In this document: in pieces, positions 15,986 through 25,408 of the stretch
Numbering within the stretch: the stretch's first letter is position 1
Layout of the letters: each line of letters starts with the position of its first letter
Translations under genes and position numbers: made by a program
Assembly: GCA_965267605.1 (NCBI GenBank)
Contig: OZ254088.1
Coordinates: forward strand, 2,976,001 to 3,040,000
Source of the DNA: G965267605 sp965267605
GTDB taxonomy: Bacteria > Bacteroidota > Bacteroidia > Flavobacteriales_E > Vicingaceae
DNA: 64,000 nucleotides
Direction: 5' to 3'
The notes under the pieces: generated by a model
What the model was told of the DNA's origin: nothing
Databases searched by the model: none
Seen by the model: only the letters and a program-made list of their open reading frames with translations

Positions 15986-18900
15986 TTGAGAAAACTGCTC
16001 ACATATCTTCTGATGAGTTTCACCCTTGGTGGCGTAGCTCAGGTTTCGCATACCACGGATGCACATGTGCATGAACAGTGGGGGGCGAAGTTTCAGGAAA
16101 ATAAGGGCCAGTGGCCGTCTCAGGTAACGTTCAAGTGTAACATTCCTTATGGTGCCTTGTACATGGAAAAACAAGGATTGGTTTTCGTTTCCATGCGGGA
16201 AGCCGACCTCAATATGCTGCATGATGCCAAACATGGACATCAAAAACTTCCAGACCCATTCTTGATTCATGGGCACGCTCACCGTATTTCTTTCGATGGT
16301 GGCAACCAGAATCCGGAAATATCAACTGCACGACATTTTCCAGACTATGTGAACTACTTCATTGGAAATGATCGCTCGAAATGGGCCGGTAACGTGCAGC
16401 AGTATGGTGAGGTAACATACCGCAGTGTATACCCTGGTATCAACTTCAAGATGTACCAAAACGAATACACGCTCAAGTACGATTTCATTGTTGCACCCAA
16501 CGCGGACCCCTCGAAGATCAAGATGAAGTACGAAGGTGTGGAAGGGCTTAAAATCAAGCAGGGCTTCTTGAAAATTCAAACCAGTGTGAATGAGATCATC
16601 GAGCAAAAACCGGTGGCCTACCAAATCGTGAATGGCCAACGTGTTATTGTTCCGTGCAAATTCAAACTAGACAACAACACCATCAGCTTTGCCTTCCCAA
16701 AAGGTTATGATGAATCATTGGAGTTGGTTATTGATCCGGTACTGATCTTTAGCTCTTACACGGGTTCGCCTACCGACAACTGGGGCTACACTGCTACGTA
16801 CGATGACCTCGGAAACCTATATGCTGGTGGAGCAAGCTTCGGTATCAATTATCCGACAACACTAGGCGCATTCCAATCAGCATGGGGTGGCGGTTCAGGA
16901 ACGCTGCAAACAGATATTGCAATTACGGTATTCAATAACACAGGAACTGGATTGATTTATAGTACCTACCTGGGCGGTGCCAGCAATGACAATCCGCATA
17001 GTTTGGTAGTAAATGCTAATCAGCAACTTTATGTGCTCGGGTCTACCAGTTCGAATAACTTCCCTACAACACCTGGATGTATAGATGGCACCTTCAATGG
17101 TGGACCATCCTCCAGTGGTGAGATCATCTCCTACCCAAATGGGGCAGATATCACGGTAACGAAATTTAATCCGAGTGGAACCGCTTTGATCGGATCCACC
17201 TATATGGGTGGTTCGGACATTGATGGTATCAATAACGCAACAGGAACAGATTACAACTATGGGGATGCCTACCGTGGTGAGATTATTGTAGATGCAAACG
17301 ACCGGTGTTATGTTGCCAGTTGTTCGCGTTCTACTGATGTGCCTGTTTCCATTGGAGCTCCTCAGGGTATCCATGGTGGTGGTCAGGATGGTCTTGTCTT
17401 CCGTTTGAACTCTACGCTAACTGTAGTTGATTGGTGTACGTACCTGGGTGGGAGTGGAAATGACGCAGCCTATGGTGTTCAGCTAGACGGCACAGGTAAC
17501 GTATTTGTTTCCGGTGGAACCGGTAGTGCAAATTTCCCTACAACACCCGGAAGTTATAGCGGAATTCTTGCAGGTGGTCTTGACGGATTCATCTCCAAGA
17601 TCAATCCGGCAGGAAATACATTGATTGCTTCCACATTTGTGGGAAGTAACCAGTACGATCAAAACTACTTCGTGCAGATCGACAACCTTAACAATGTTTG
17701 GGTGGTAGGTCAGACGGAAGGGCCAACAGCTGTTTTCCCTGGAACGGTTTACTCTAACCCAAACAGTGGACAATACCTTTTGAAGCTTGACAATGCTTTA
17801 GCAAATGTGCTCGTGTCCACCCAGCTTGGAACGGGTAATGGAACGGTTGATATCAGCATCTCAGCATTTCTGGTAAACCAGTGCGATCATATCTACATCG
17901 CAGGATGGGGAGGTAACGTGAACCGTTCGAACAATGGTCCTGCGAGTAGTACAACAATAGGCCTACCGATTACACCAAATGCATTTAAGTCAACAACCAA
18001 TGGTAGCGACTTCTATCTCATGGTGTTGAACAAGGATGCCGATAGTTTACTCTACGCAACGTTCTTTGGTGGAACCAACAATGACCACGTGGACGGTGGT
18101 ACGAGTCGGTTCGACAAGAAAGGGATTGTATACCAGGCGGTATGTGCCGGTTGTGGTGGAAACTCCAGCTTCCCTTCCACTCCAGGAGCTTACAGCACTA
18201 CAAACCAAGCTACCAATTGTAACCTGGCTGCTATGAAATTTGACTTGTCTCAGCTTACCGCTGATGTTGGGTTTACAGCTGCACCATACTACTGTGCGCC
18301 AGCCACGATCAACTTCCTGAATAGCAGTAATGGGGGCACCAGTTACCTATGGAATTTTGGGGATGGAAATACCTCTACCCAGTTCCAACCTACCCATACC
18401 TATACAACAGGGGGAACTTACAACGTAAGCCTGATCGTTACAGATTCACTCTCATGTACAAAGACTGATACTGCGTTCATTACAATACTTGTTTATGACC
18501 CGCCTGTGGCGGCCGTAAATCCTGATGGATGGATCTGTCCTGGCGCTACCATGCAGTTAAGCGCCACTGGTGGAGCCTCTTATCAATGGACACCAACGGC
18601 AGGCTTGAGCAATCCAAACATTGCAAATCCAATCGCTTCACCAGCGGCAACCACCACCTACAAAGTTGTTGTAACCGATAGCTGTGGTGTTGATTCCGCA
18701 TTTGTAACGGTGAACGTTCACACGGATCCCACAACGGTGAGTAATGACACAGCCGTGTGTAGAGGAAATCAAGTTTTGCTGCAAGCTGGAGGCGCGCAAA
18801 CTTATAATTGGGCACCACCGATTTACCTGAACAACCCAGCACTTGCCACACCATTGTGTACACCTATCACCACCACCGCTTACACCGTTACTATGACGGA

Positions 18901-19912
18901 CGCGAATGGTTGTGTGTGGACCAAACCCGTCACCGTTTATGTTGACACTGTTGTGCCTTCACCGATTGCTGGACCCGATACAACTATATGTTTTGGTGAT
19001 TCCATTACACTTACCGTTTCTGACGGTAGATGGTGGCAATGGTTCCCAGCGGTGAATATGGACGATCCGAAATCTGGCACGCCAAAAGTATGGCCTCCTA
19101 CCTCAACGCAGTACCAGGTGATTGCTGCCAATGGTTGCGGTAATGGTACAGATGTGATGACGGTGAATGTGAATCAGGTAATTGTAACTACCCCGGATTC
19201 AATGGCTGTTTGTATTGGTTATTCCACAGAACTTACTGCAACCGCTCCGGGTGCCGCCAGTTACTACTGGACCCCTGAGCAATATTTAGATGACCCGAAT
19301 ATTCAAAGTCCTACTGCTACTCCGCCAACACCGATGTACTTTAATGTTACAGTTACGGATACCATTGGGTGTGTGGGTACAGGAAACATCTTCGTGGATA
19401 CCCTTCCTCGGCCACCACTTGATGCCGGTCCGGACATCGCTTTGAACTGGCGCCAGGATTGGATGTTGAATGTGCTGACCACAGCAGATTCTATCCGTTG
19501 GTCACCGCCTACATTCCTTAGTTGCACAAACTGTAAGAGTCCTGATCTATTGGCACCTGATTCTTCGATCACTTATATCGTAAGGGTAGCAGATAAGTTG
19601 GGCTGTGTTAACTACGATACGATCACGATCTTCATTAAGGGATCACTCTACGTGCCCAATACCTTTACACCTGGTGGTGATGGTAAGAACGAATTCTTCT
19701 TTGCCTTTGGTAAGGAAATTGCAGAATTCGAAATGACCATTTTTGATCGCTGGGGCGAATTGATCTTTACTTCCAACGATCTCAAGACTGGTTGGGATGG
19801 TACGTACAAAGGCAAAGATTGCAAAACGGACACGTATGTCTGGAAGATCAAGTACCGTGAGCTCATTGGTCAGGAGTACACGGTCATTGGCCACGTTAAC
19901 CTACTTCGATAA
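15986..19912 (+). CDS. T9SS type B sorted surface protein with SBBP, PKD and Ig-like domains
   Basis: About 1308 residues from the TTG at 15986, which gives a clean signal peptide (MRKLLTYLLMSFTLGGVAQ). The ATG at 15926 is possible but lies inside an inverted repeat and gives a poor leader. Domain order: an N-terminal DUF7948-like region (FQENKGQWPSQV), SBBP beta-propeller repeats (bases about 16780-18260), a PKD domain (YLWNFGDGNTSTQF, about 18340), several Ig-like modules, and a CHU_C sorting domain (FTPGGDGKNEFF, IFDRWGELIF, WDGTYKG). CHU_C directs export through T9SS. Likely a surface adhesin or structural protein. No PorP/SprF gene is adjacent. Confidence 0.85.
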   Translation: MRKLLTYLLMSFTLGGVAQVSHTTDAHVHEQWGAKFQENKGQWPSQVTFKCNIPYGALYMEKQGLVFVSMREADLNMLHDAKHGHQKLPDPFLIHGHAHRISFDGGNQNPEISTARHFPDYVNYFIGNDRSKWAGNVQQYGEVTYRSVYPGINFKMYQNEYTLKYDFIVAPNADPSKIKMKYEGVEGLKIKQGFLKIQTSVNEIIEQKPVAYQIVNGQRVIVPCKFKLDNNTISFAFPKGYDESLELVIDPVLIFSSYTGSPTDNWGYTATYDDLGNLYAGGASFGINYPTTLGAFQSAWGGGSGTLQTDIAITVFNNTGTGLIYSTYLGGASNDNPHSLVVNANQQLYVLGSTSSNNFPTTPGCIDGTFNGGPSSSGEIISYPNGADITVTKFNPSGTALIGSTYMGGSDIDGINNATGTDYNYGDAYRGEIIVDANDRCYVASCSRSTDVPVSIGAPQGIHGGGQDGLVFRLNSTLTVVDWCTYLGGSGNDAAYGVQLDGTGNVFVSGGTGSANFPTTPGSYSGILAGGLDGFISKINPAGNTLIASTFVGSNQYDQNYFVQIDNLNNVWVVGQTEGPTAVFPGTVYSNPNSGQYLLKLDNALANVLVSTQLGTGNGTVDISISAFLVNQCDHIYIAGWGGNVNRSNNGPASSTTIGLPITPNAFKSTTNGSDFYLMVLNKDADSLLYATFFGGTNNDHVDGGTSRFDKKGIVYQAVCAGCGGNSSFPSTPGAYSTTNQATNCNLAAMKFDLSQLTADVGFTAAPYYCAPATINFLNSSNGGTSYLWNFGDGNTSTQFQPTHTYTTGGTYNVSLIVTDSLSCTKTDTAFITILVYDPPVAAVNPDGWICPGATMQLSATGGASYQWTPTAGLSNPNIANPIASPAATTTYKVVVTDSCGVDSAFVTVNVHTDPTTVSNDTAVCRGNQVLLQAGGAQTYNWAPPIYLNNPALATPLCTPITTTAYTVTMTDANGCVWTKPVTVYVDTVVPSPIAGPDTTICFGDSITLTVSDGRWWQWFPAVNMDDPKSGTPKVWPPTSTQYQVIAANGCGNGTDVMTVNVNQVIVTTPDSMAVCIGYSTELTATAPGAASYYWTPEQYLDDPNIQSPTATPPTPMYFNVTVTDTIGCVGTGNIFVDTLPRPPLDAGPDIALNWRQDWMLNVLTTADSIRWSPPTFLSCTNCKSPDLLAPDSSITYIVRVADKLGCVNYDTITIFIKGSLYVPNTFTPGGDGKNEFFFAFGKEIAEFEMTIFDRWGELIFTSNDLKTGWDGTYKGKDCKTDTYVWKIKYRELIGQEYTVIGHVNLLR

Positions 19913-19930
19913 ACTTTACGCTATCCGCTA

Positions 19931-19992
19931 TAGATTTCTCGAGTCTCTGCTTCGCAGCCCTGTCCGTCCGACAGGCGGGCTCGAAATGACAG
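19931..19992. repeat. REP-like palindromic intergenic element
   Basis: Between two convergent stops lies a nested dyad: outer TCGAG (19939-19943) with CTCGA (19980-19984), inner CCTGTC (19959-19964) with GACAGG (19970-19975) around a five-base loop. The flanking AGATTTCTCGAG and CTCGAAATGAC ends resemble dispersed palindromic elements found in many Bacteroidota genomes. It may also serve as a bidirectional terminator. Only one copy is in this window. Confidence 0.5.
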
Positions 19993-20002
19993 TTTTTTAG
20001 GC

Positions 20003-20530
20003 TTAAACGAACCGTTCGTCAACCTCCATCACTGTTCCGCATTCAGAACAAGTGCGAAGTTCCTCAGAAGCATAGAACTCCTTGAAGCGTGGTAGGAAAT
20101 CGTTCTCGATGCTTTGTAATGGGAAGTAAGCTTCGTGAAGTTTGTTGTTACAGTTGTCGCAAAACCACATGAGACCATCCGTATGATCGTCAGTTCTTTT
20201 ACGCTCAATAACCAAACCCACGGTATTCTCTCCGCGAATTGGAGAGTGAGGAATATTGCCAGGTAGCAAGAACATATCTCCTTCCTTGATGTTTACCTCA
20301 ACCGCCTTACCATCTATCTGAACCTTGACAAGAATATCTCCTTCCAATTGATAAAATAATTCCTCCGTATTGTTGAAGTGATAGTCCTTCCTGGCGTTAG
20401 GACCACCTACAACCATAACGATGTAATCGCCTGAATCTATATACAACTGCTTGTTGCTAACCGGGGGTTTCAACAGGTCTCTGTGTTCTTCGATCCATGC
20501 CTGCAAGTTGAAAGGTGCTGCGATATCCAT
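20003..20530 (-). CDS. nbaC: 3-hydroxyanthranilate 3,4-dioxygenase
   Basis: A 175-residue cupin dioxygenase that opens 3-hydroxyanthranilate in the kynurenine pathway (towards quinolinate/NAD or further degradation). The iron ligands His51, Glu57 and His95 are in place, the last in LPGNIPHSPIRG. The bacterial C-terminal rubredoxin-like metal site is present as CDNC and CSEC. Length is standard. It is a single gene, convergent with the T9SS cargo gene, and divergent from an SDR gene. Confidence 0.94.
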   Translation of the reverse strand: MDIAAPFNLQAWIEEHRDLLKPPVSNKQLYIDSGDYIVMVVGGPNARKDYHFNNTEELFYQLEGDILVKVQIDGKAVEVNIKEGDMFLLPGNIPHSPIRGENTVGLVIERKRTDDHTDGLMWFCDNCNNKLHEAYFPLQSIENDFLPRFKEFYASEELRTCSECGTVMEVDERFV

Positions 20531-20592
20531 AGCTACTGATTTGGTGTTGGTTCTAAATTAGAAAAAGCTGGGGAATGAATTATCTTCGGGGT

Positions 20593-21375
20593 ATGGACAT
20601 GAATCTTACAGGAAAGAATGCCTTGGTTTGCGGTAGCACGCAGGGCATCGGAAAGGCTGCAGCCATTGAAATTGCTCAGCTGGGTGCCAACGTAACATTG
20701 GTTGCGCGAAACGAAGAGCGGCTTGAGGCTGCTATGAATGAACTTGCTTCAGATACTGGCCAGGAACATCGTTATGTGGTGGCTGACTTCTCAGATCCAT
20801 CCAGTTTGAAGGAGGCGCTAGGTGCCAAAGCCAATAACATCTATCATATTCTCATCAACAATACCGGAGGGCCTCCGGGAGGTCAGATCATTGATGCGGA
20901 TATCGATGAGTTCCGCCAGGCATTCAATAACCATTTGATCTGTAATCATATTCTGGCTCAGCATGTAGTGAATGGAATGAAAGAGGCCGGCTATGGAAGG
21001 ATCGTCAATATCATTTCTACCTCGGTTAAGATCCCATTGAACGGTTTGGGTGTATCCAATACCATCCGCGGTGGCGTGGCTTCCTGGGCAAAGACCATGG
21101 CAAATGAATTGGGTCCGTTCAATATTACCGTGAACAATGTGTTGCCAGGATTTACCAATACGGTCAGACTGGAGAGTATTATTGAGAACAAGGCAGAGAA
21201 GACAGGAAAGTCGAAGGACGAGGTAATCGCTGCCATGGTGAACACAGTCCCTCAGGGCAGATTTGCAGAAGCAAATGAGGTGGCTAATCTGGTTGCCTTT
21301 TTTGCCTCACCCGCTGCTTCCTACATCAATGGTGTGAGTGTACCTGTTGACGGTGGAAGGACCGGGAGTATCTGA
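20593..21375 (+). CDS. SDR-fold protein lacking the usual catalytic Tyr/Lys
   Basis: A 260-residue Rossmann-fold protein related to 3-oxoacyl-ACP reductases. The nucleotide-binding motif CGSTQGIGKA and the NNTGG strand are present, with PVDGG near the end. Where SDR enzymes have YxxxK, alignment by eye gives SNTIR (Ser and Arg), so the classical catalytic pair is missing. This matches a known BKR-like SDR subgroup with an imperfect catalytic tetrad. The start at 20593 follows a TATCTTCG box at 20581-20588 by four bases; an ATG at 20575 lies before that box. Coupled by one-base overlap to the next gene. Confidence 0.85.
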   Translation: MDMNLTGKNALVCGSTQGIGKAAAIEIAQLGANVTLVARNEERLEAAMNELASDTGQEHRYVVADFSDPSSLKEALGAKANNIYHILINNTGGPPGGQIIDADIDEFRQAFNNHLICNHILAQHVVNGMKEAGYGRIVNIISTSVKIPLNGLGVSNTIRGGVASWAKTMANELGPFNITVNNVLPGFTNTVRLESIIENKAEKTGKSKDEVIAAMVNTVPQGRFAEANEVANLVAFFASPAASYINGVSVPVDGGRTGSI

Positions 21376-21920
21376 TGGATAGCGGAAATTATGTTTATCT
21401 GGGTTGCAGTTTAGACGGATACATCGCTGGTCCCAACGATGAGCTCGACTGGCTGGATGCTATTCCGATTCCTGAAGGGACCGATATGGGTTACCATACT
21501 TTTATGGAAGGCATCGATGCCTTGGTGATGGGTCGAAACACTTTTGAAAAGGTACTCAGCTTTGACGTAGCGTGGCCTTACAAAAAACCCGTTTTTGTAC
21601 TTAGCAATTCTCTTGAAGAAATCCCTGATTCCCATGCAGACAAGGCGTTTCTGATTACCGGCACACCAGAGGGTGTAGTTACAGAGTTGAATAGCAAGGG
21701 GTACAACCGGCTATATATTGACGGTGGCCAAACCGTTCAAGGTTTTATGCGCGCTGGCTTGATCGATGAAATGACGCTAACCAAGATTCCTGTAGTGTTA
21801 GGTGGTGGCATCTCACTGTGGGGACACCTTGAAGAGCCTCAGCAATTTGAATTGGTTTCCTCGCAAGTATTCGCAGATCATATTGTTCAGGATAAGTATC
21901 GAAGAAAAACGAATAGTTGA
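21375..21920 (+). CDS. RibD C-terminal/dihydrofolate-reductase-like protein
   Basis: A 181-residue protein of the RibD_C/DHFR superfamily. Typical elements are SLDGYIAGPNDELDWL, MEGIDALVMGRNTF, KPVFVLSN, LYIDGGQTVQGFMRAGLIDE and PVVLGGG. Stand-alone members are presumed NADPH-dependent reductases with unknown substrates. Its ATG shares a base with the stop of the SDR gene, suggesting a two-gene operon. Confidence 0.9.
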   Translation: MDSGNYVYLGCSLDGYIAGPNDELDWLDAIPIPEGTDMGYHTFMEGIDALVMGRNTFEKVLSFDVAWPYKKPVFVLSNSLEEIPDSHADKAFLITGTPEGVVTELNSKGYNRLYIDGGQTVQGFMRAGLIDEMTLTKIPVVLGGGISLWGHLEEPQQFELVSSQVFADHIVQDKYRRKTNS

Positions 21921-21955
21921 AATACAGATCCTAATCCGCTAACCTTCCCTAGCGA

Positions 21956-23437
21956 TTACCGCGACTCTGCCTTTTCCCTGGTCCAGGCGATAACATCAAA
22001 GTACTGCAAGTAGTTCAGGTCTTCTTTCGTTGTCAATCCTTCCACTAATTCCGAATGGAACTGTTCGAAGAATTGATGAAGGTTAGCCTCCTGACCCTGG
22101 GTAACCACTCTTCTCAAATTTCGAATGAGGATCTTGTTAAGGTTGGACTTTCGCTGCCACTTATAGAAGAACTTATAGGTAGACATAAGTAAATACTCCA
22201 GGTGATCGTAATTCCTTAACTCGAAATGCAAAATGAGGTTGAATATCCGACTGAAATACAGCAAGTCCTTTCGCACCAAAGCATTGTTTTCTTCCAATAT
22301 TCTATTGACCTCCCGGAGTGAAGATTTAAAATCCCCTGCATGGAAATGCACTTGAGCAAACAGATAATAGAATAAGAACGCGTGGTGTTTATTGACGCTC
22401 TGCTTATGCGCATCAATAAAGTCCTGGGCTCGTGGGATGATCTCCAATGCAGGTTTGGGGTTCCTTACCTTGACATATAAATTCAGTGCTAGAAGGTGCG
22501 TGAATAGTTGTAATTGGGTAAGGTTGACCGAAGGGTGTTGGACAAGCTGCTGCATCTTAGCGATGTTTTCTTCTGCCTGCTGCGTGTGTTCAAGTTCAGT
22601 AAGTATCGCGATATGGTTCCTCAGCGCATATACCAATTTGTTAACCAAGTGAGGGGCTTCCGAAATCTTGGTTTCGTAGAACTTAACAAGGTTGCCGCTA
22701 TACTGTAAGCTCTCCTCCTTTTGGTTCAACGCATAGTTACACAACTGTCTGATCTGGTTGTGAAGGATCACCTCTTCATCATATTCAAATTCCTTCTCGT
22801 TCAATGCAATTGAATCTTCTAACAAGCGACTTGCCTCCTGTGTTGCGGTTTCATTAGAAGCCAAAGGGTCTGTTTTGTTGAATAGGAAAACGCGAGAATC
22901 CAATGCTCTTAAGTGAATAAGATTGCCATATACCTGGGTTAAGCGAAGACTGCGTTCAGTGTCTAATTCATAATGTTCACGAACTGCTTTAACATCCTGG
23001 GCCGCCTGTCTGATCCTCCTTTTCCAATCCAGTAACTGCAACTCTTCAAGAATAAGCTGGTGCTTGTAACACTGCTTGAGTCCCTGGGTTATCAGCTTCA
23101 GGGCCTGATCATATAGTTGCTTGCGAAACAATAATTTAACCTGGATGATCAAGGACCTAACCTGCTGCTCGTAATCCCTGGCAAGTTCACGCGTTGAGAG
23201 AACGTGAAGAATGTCTTTGTAAAGATGATGGCATACAAAGTTCGCCTTAGGCTTCGTCAAGTCGCTGGCATGGTTGCTCATGAACTTACTGATGCCTTGC
23301 GAACCATGCTTTTTTATCGTTTCGAACAGCGTATAATGCATGCTTTGTTTGCTGCCATATTTATTCGAGTGTAGCGTATAATACCGCCTTTCTTCCTTAC
23401 TAAGTGCAGTTACGAGTTCGATCAGCTTTTTGGACAT
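21956..23437 (-). CDS. Alpha-helical repeat protein of unknown function
   Basis: A 493-residue protein almost entirely alpha-helical by composition, without signal peptide, starting MSKKLIELVTALSKEERRYY. The regular helical hairpins (for example AEENIAKMQQLVQHPSVN) suggest a TPR-like solenoid. No enzyme motif is seen. The N-terminal segment with HHLYKDILHVL could be a small separate domain. Divergent from the first fibre unit; the intergenic region is AT-rich with an inverted repeat. Confidence 0.72.
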   Translation of the reverse strand: MSKKLIELVTALSKEERRYYTLHSNKYGSKQSMHYTLFETIKKHGSQGISKFMSNHASDLTKPKANFVCHHLYKDILHVLSTRELARDYEQQVRSLIIQVKLLFRKQLYDQALKLITQGLKQCYKHQLILEELQLLDWKRRIRQAAQDVKAVREHYELDTERSLRLTQVYGNLIHLRALDSRVFLFNKTDPLASNETATQEASRLLEDSIALNEKEFEYDEEVILHNQIRQLCNYALNQKEESLQYSGNLVKFYETKISEAPHLVNKLVYALRNHIAILTELEHTQQAEENIAKMQQLVQHPSVNLTQLQLFTHLLALNLYVKVRNPKPALEIIPRAQDFIDAHKQSVNKHHAFLFYYLFAQVHFHAGDFKSSLREVNRILEENNALVRKDLLYFSRIFNLILHFELRNYDHLEYLLMSTYKFFYKWQRKSNLNKILIRNLRRVVTQGQEANLHQFFEQFHSELVEGLTTKEDLNYLQYFDVIAWTREKAESR

Positions 23438-23473
23438 AAATATAAATTACATTAATTTATAAGTGATTTACTT

Positions 23474-23519
23474 ACAGATATTTAAAATAGTAAATGTGCT
23501 ATTAAAAATAAATATCTGT
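23474..23519. promoter_or_regulatory. Long imperfect inverted repeat upstream of the first fibre unit
   Basis: ACAGATATTT (23474-23483) is exactly complementary to AAATATCTGT (23510-23519), with additional inner arms AATAG and CTATT. It lies in the divergent AT-rich region, 56 bases before the ATG at 23576. It could be an operator for one or both genes or the leader hairpin of the leftward transcript. Confidence 0.4.
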
Positions 23520-23555
23520 CTATTACTTTCTTATGAATGTGATAGCCCTGTGGAA

Positions 23556-23563
23556 TAGTTTTG
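23556..23563 (+). promoter_or_regulatory. Candidate -7 box of the first fibre unit
   Basis: TAGTTTTG fits TAnnTTTG exactly and lies 12 bases before the ATG at 23576. No good -33 TTG is seen at 17-23 bases upstream. Confidence 0.35.
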
Positions 23564-23575
23564 CCCTCTAAACCG

Positions 23576-24070
23576 ATGATCTCTATGAAAGTAACCTTAC
23601 TTATCGCAACTCTCTCTGCTGGAATAATGACACATGCACAGTCAATTGAACCCCAGGTTATTGGCAGCAATGGAAATCATTACACCAGCACTGGCGCACA
23701 GTTGAGCTTCACTGCTGGAGAAGTAGTTATTGAAACTGTAACTGCCACCAACAGCATTATTACGCAAGGCTTTCATCAACCAGCAGCCATTGGTGTGGGG
23801 TTTGCGGAAAAGTCTACAAAAATTCAAATGAACGTTTTCCCTAATCCAACCTTCCATCAGGTAAGCATTGCCATTGACGGACACGATCAAGGCTTCGACA
23901 TGCGCTTATTTGATAGCCAGGGCAAGTTGATCATCCAAGACCGTATTAAGCAAAACACAAACAATCAGACACTGGACGTTTCTAAGCTCGCAGCTGGAAC
24001 TTACGTCCTTAGAATGGTGAGCGATGATGCTAAACATGTCGCTACGTTCAACCTTCAAAAAATGAAATAA
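23576..24070 (+). CDS. Small T9SS type A sorting-domain protein (fibre unit 1)
   Basis: A 164-residue secreted protein: signal peptide ending THAQ, a short beta-rich domain (SIEPQVIGSNGNHYTSTG, then AQLSFTAGEVVIETV and ITQGFHQP), and a C-terminal Por_Secre_tail type sorting domain (MNVFPNPTFHQVSIAI, LFDSQGKLI, KLAAGTYVLRMV). It is closely similar throughout to the protein at 28537-29028. It lies ten bases before a collagen-like gene, so the two are probably one functional unit. Start may be ATG 23576 or 23585; an upstream TTG at 23561 overlaps the -7 box. Confidence 0.85.
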   Translation: MISMKVTLLIATLSAGIMTHAQSIEPQVIGSNGNHYTSTGAQLSFTAGEVVIETVTATNSIITQGFHQPAAIGVGFAEKSTKIQMNVFPNPTFHQVSIAIDGHDQGFDMRLFDSQGKLIIQDRIKQNTNNQTLDVSKLAAGTYVLRMVSDDAKHVATFNLQKMK

Positions 24071-24080
24071 ACGTACTGTT

Positions 24081-25328
24081 ATGAAAAGATTTATACTCTC
24101 GATTATTCCTGTGCTCGTAGCGACAACCACATTCGCGCAAGCACCGGAGGCAATTAATTATCAGGGAATCGCGCGCAACTCATCGGGTGCAGCGCTAAAC
24201 TCCCAAACGGTTGGTCTCCGACTAACCATTCACCAAACCACGTCTACAGGTACAACCGTGTACCAGGAAACACATGCACCTACCACTAATCAGTTTGGGC
24301 TTTTCACAGTCCAAATTGGGGGAGGCACAGTTGTGAGTGGAACTTTTAGCTCTATCTCCTGGGGAACCGATGCGTACTACCTGGAAGTAGAAATGGATGA
24401 GAACGGTGGTACTGCTTATTCACAAATGGGAACGAGTCAACTCATTTCTGTGCCCTACGCACTTTACGCCAAGAATTCTGGCAGCTCCACCCCAGGACCT
24501 ACGGGACCAACTGGACCAGTGGGGCCAACCGGTCCTGCAGGTGCAACGGGTGCCCAAGGAGCGACAGGATCACAAGGGCCAACTGGATCACAGGGTGCTG
24601 TAGGGCCAACGGGGCCACAGGGATCAACTGGGGCCGCGGGACCAACTGGACCGCAAGGGCCTACTGGGGCACAAGGACCCGCAGGCGCAACAGGTGCTGT
24701 TGGCGCAACAGGACCACAGGGTCCGGCCGGAGTCCAAGGCCCAACGGGTAGCCAGGGACCGGCTGGTGCAACAGGACCAACCGGTCCAGCTGGATCTGGT
24801 GGTTACACAAACATGCAAGTGTTTACTTCCAATGGCACTTTTACTGTTCCCTCGGGTGTTACGAACATCATGGTTGAAGTCTGGGGAGGCGGAGGCGGAG
24901 GCGCCTCTGGTAGTTCAGGCGGCACACGTGGTTGCGGTGGCATGGGCGGTGGCTACGGAAAATCTTACTTAACTGTTACCCCAGGAGCAAATCATGCGGT
25001 AGTAATTGGTGCTGGTGGTTTAGGAGCACCAAGTGGGCCGTGTAGTCTGGGTTCCACAGGAGGAACGTCCAGCTTTGGAACACCTGTGGCTATCCAATCT
25101 ACTGGTGGTCAAGGTGGAAACGGCTGCGGTTCCAACATGAACCGAAATGGGGGCACCAGTACTGGCCAATTAAGCATGACTGGCGCAAAAGGTCCGGACG
25201 GACAAACGGTAGGAAGACATTACGGAGGCCTCTCCGGTAACGGAAGTACCATTGGTCAGGGTGGCATCGGAGACACTCAGTTCTTCGGTAGAGATGGTTC
25301 ACCCGGAGCAGTTGTGGTTCATTGGTAA
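24081..25328 (+). CDS. Collagen-like fibre protein with glycine-rich tip (fibre unit 1)
   Basis: A 415-residue secreted protein. After a signal peptide (cleavage after TFAQ) comes a conserved head (APEAINYQGIARNSSGAALN to VPYALYAKNSG), then about 33 uninterrupted Gly-X-Y triplets (residues about 138-238), then a glycine-rich C-terminal domain (VEVWGGGGGGASG; ending GAVVVHW) similar to glycine-rich tail-fibre or adhesive domains. No sorting domain is visible. The head is shared with the protein at 29052-30959. Probable trimeric surface fibre. Confidence 0.82.
   Translation: MKRFILSIIPVLVATTTFAQAPEAINYQGIARNSSGAALNSQTVGLRLTIHQTTSTGTTVYQETHAPTTNQFGLFTVQIGGGTVVSGTFSSISWGTDAYYLEVEMDENGGTAYSQMGTSQLISVPYALYAKNSGSSTPGPTGPTGPVGPTGPAGATGAQGATGSQGPTGSQGAVGPTGPQGSTGAAGPTGPQGPTGAQGPAGATGAVGATGPQGPAGVQGPTGSQGPAGATGPTGPAGSGGYTNMQVFTSNGTFTVPSGVTNIMVEVWGGGGGGASGSSGGTRGCGGMGGGYGKSYLTVTPGANHAVVIGAGGLGAPSGPCSLGSTGGTSSFGTPVAIQSTGGQGGNGCGSNMNRNGGTSTGQLSMTGAKGPDGQTVGRHYGGLSGNGSTIGQGGIGDTQFFGRDGSPGAVVVHW
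24492..24794 (+). repeat. Collagen-like Gly-X-Y coding repeat, 101 residues
   Basis: Nine-base units encode Gly-Pro-Thr, Gly-Ala-Thr, Gly-Ser-Gln and similar triplets without interruption. Thr at Y replaces the hydroxyproline of animal collagens. The number of units is probably variable between strains. Confidence 0.9.
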
Positions 25329-25364
25329 ACAATACTGTTTCAATGCAGTGAGTGAGTGTTGAAG

Positions 25365-25393
25365 ATAACGGGCTGCCCTTTGCAGCCCGTTAT
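25365..25393 (+). terminator. Strong intrinsic terminator after fibre unit 1
   Basis: A perfect 12-base stem (ATAACGGGCTGC with GCAGCCCGTTAT) around a five-base loop CCTTT, followed by TTTATA. It lies 36 bases after the stop of the collagen-like gene and just before the next start. Confidence 0.8.
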
Positions 25394-25408
25394 TTATACC
25401 TTAGGTGT

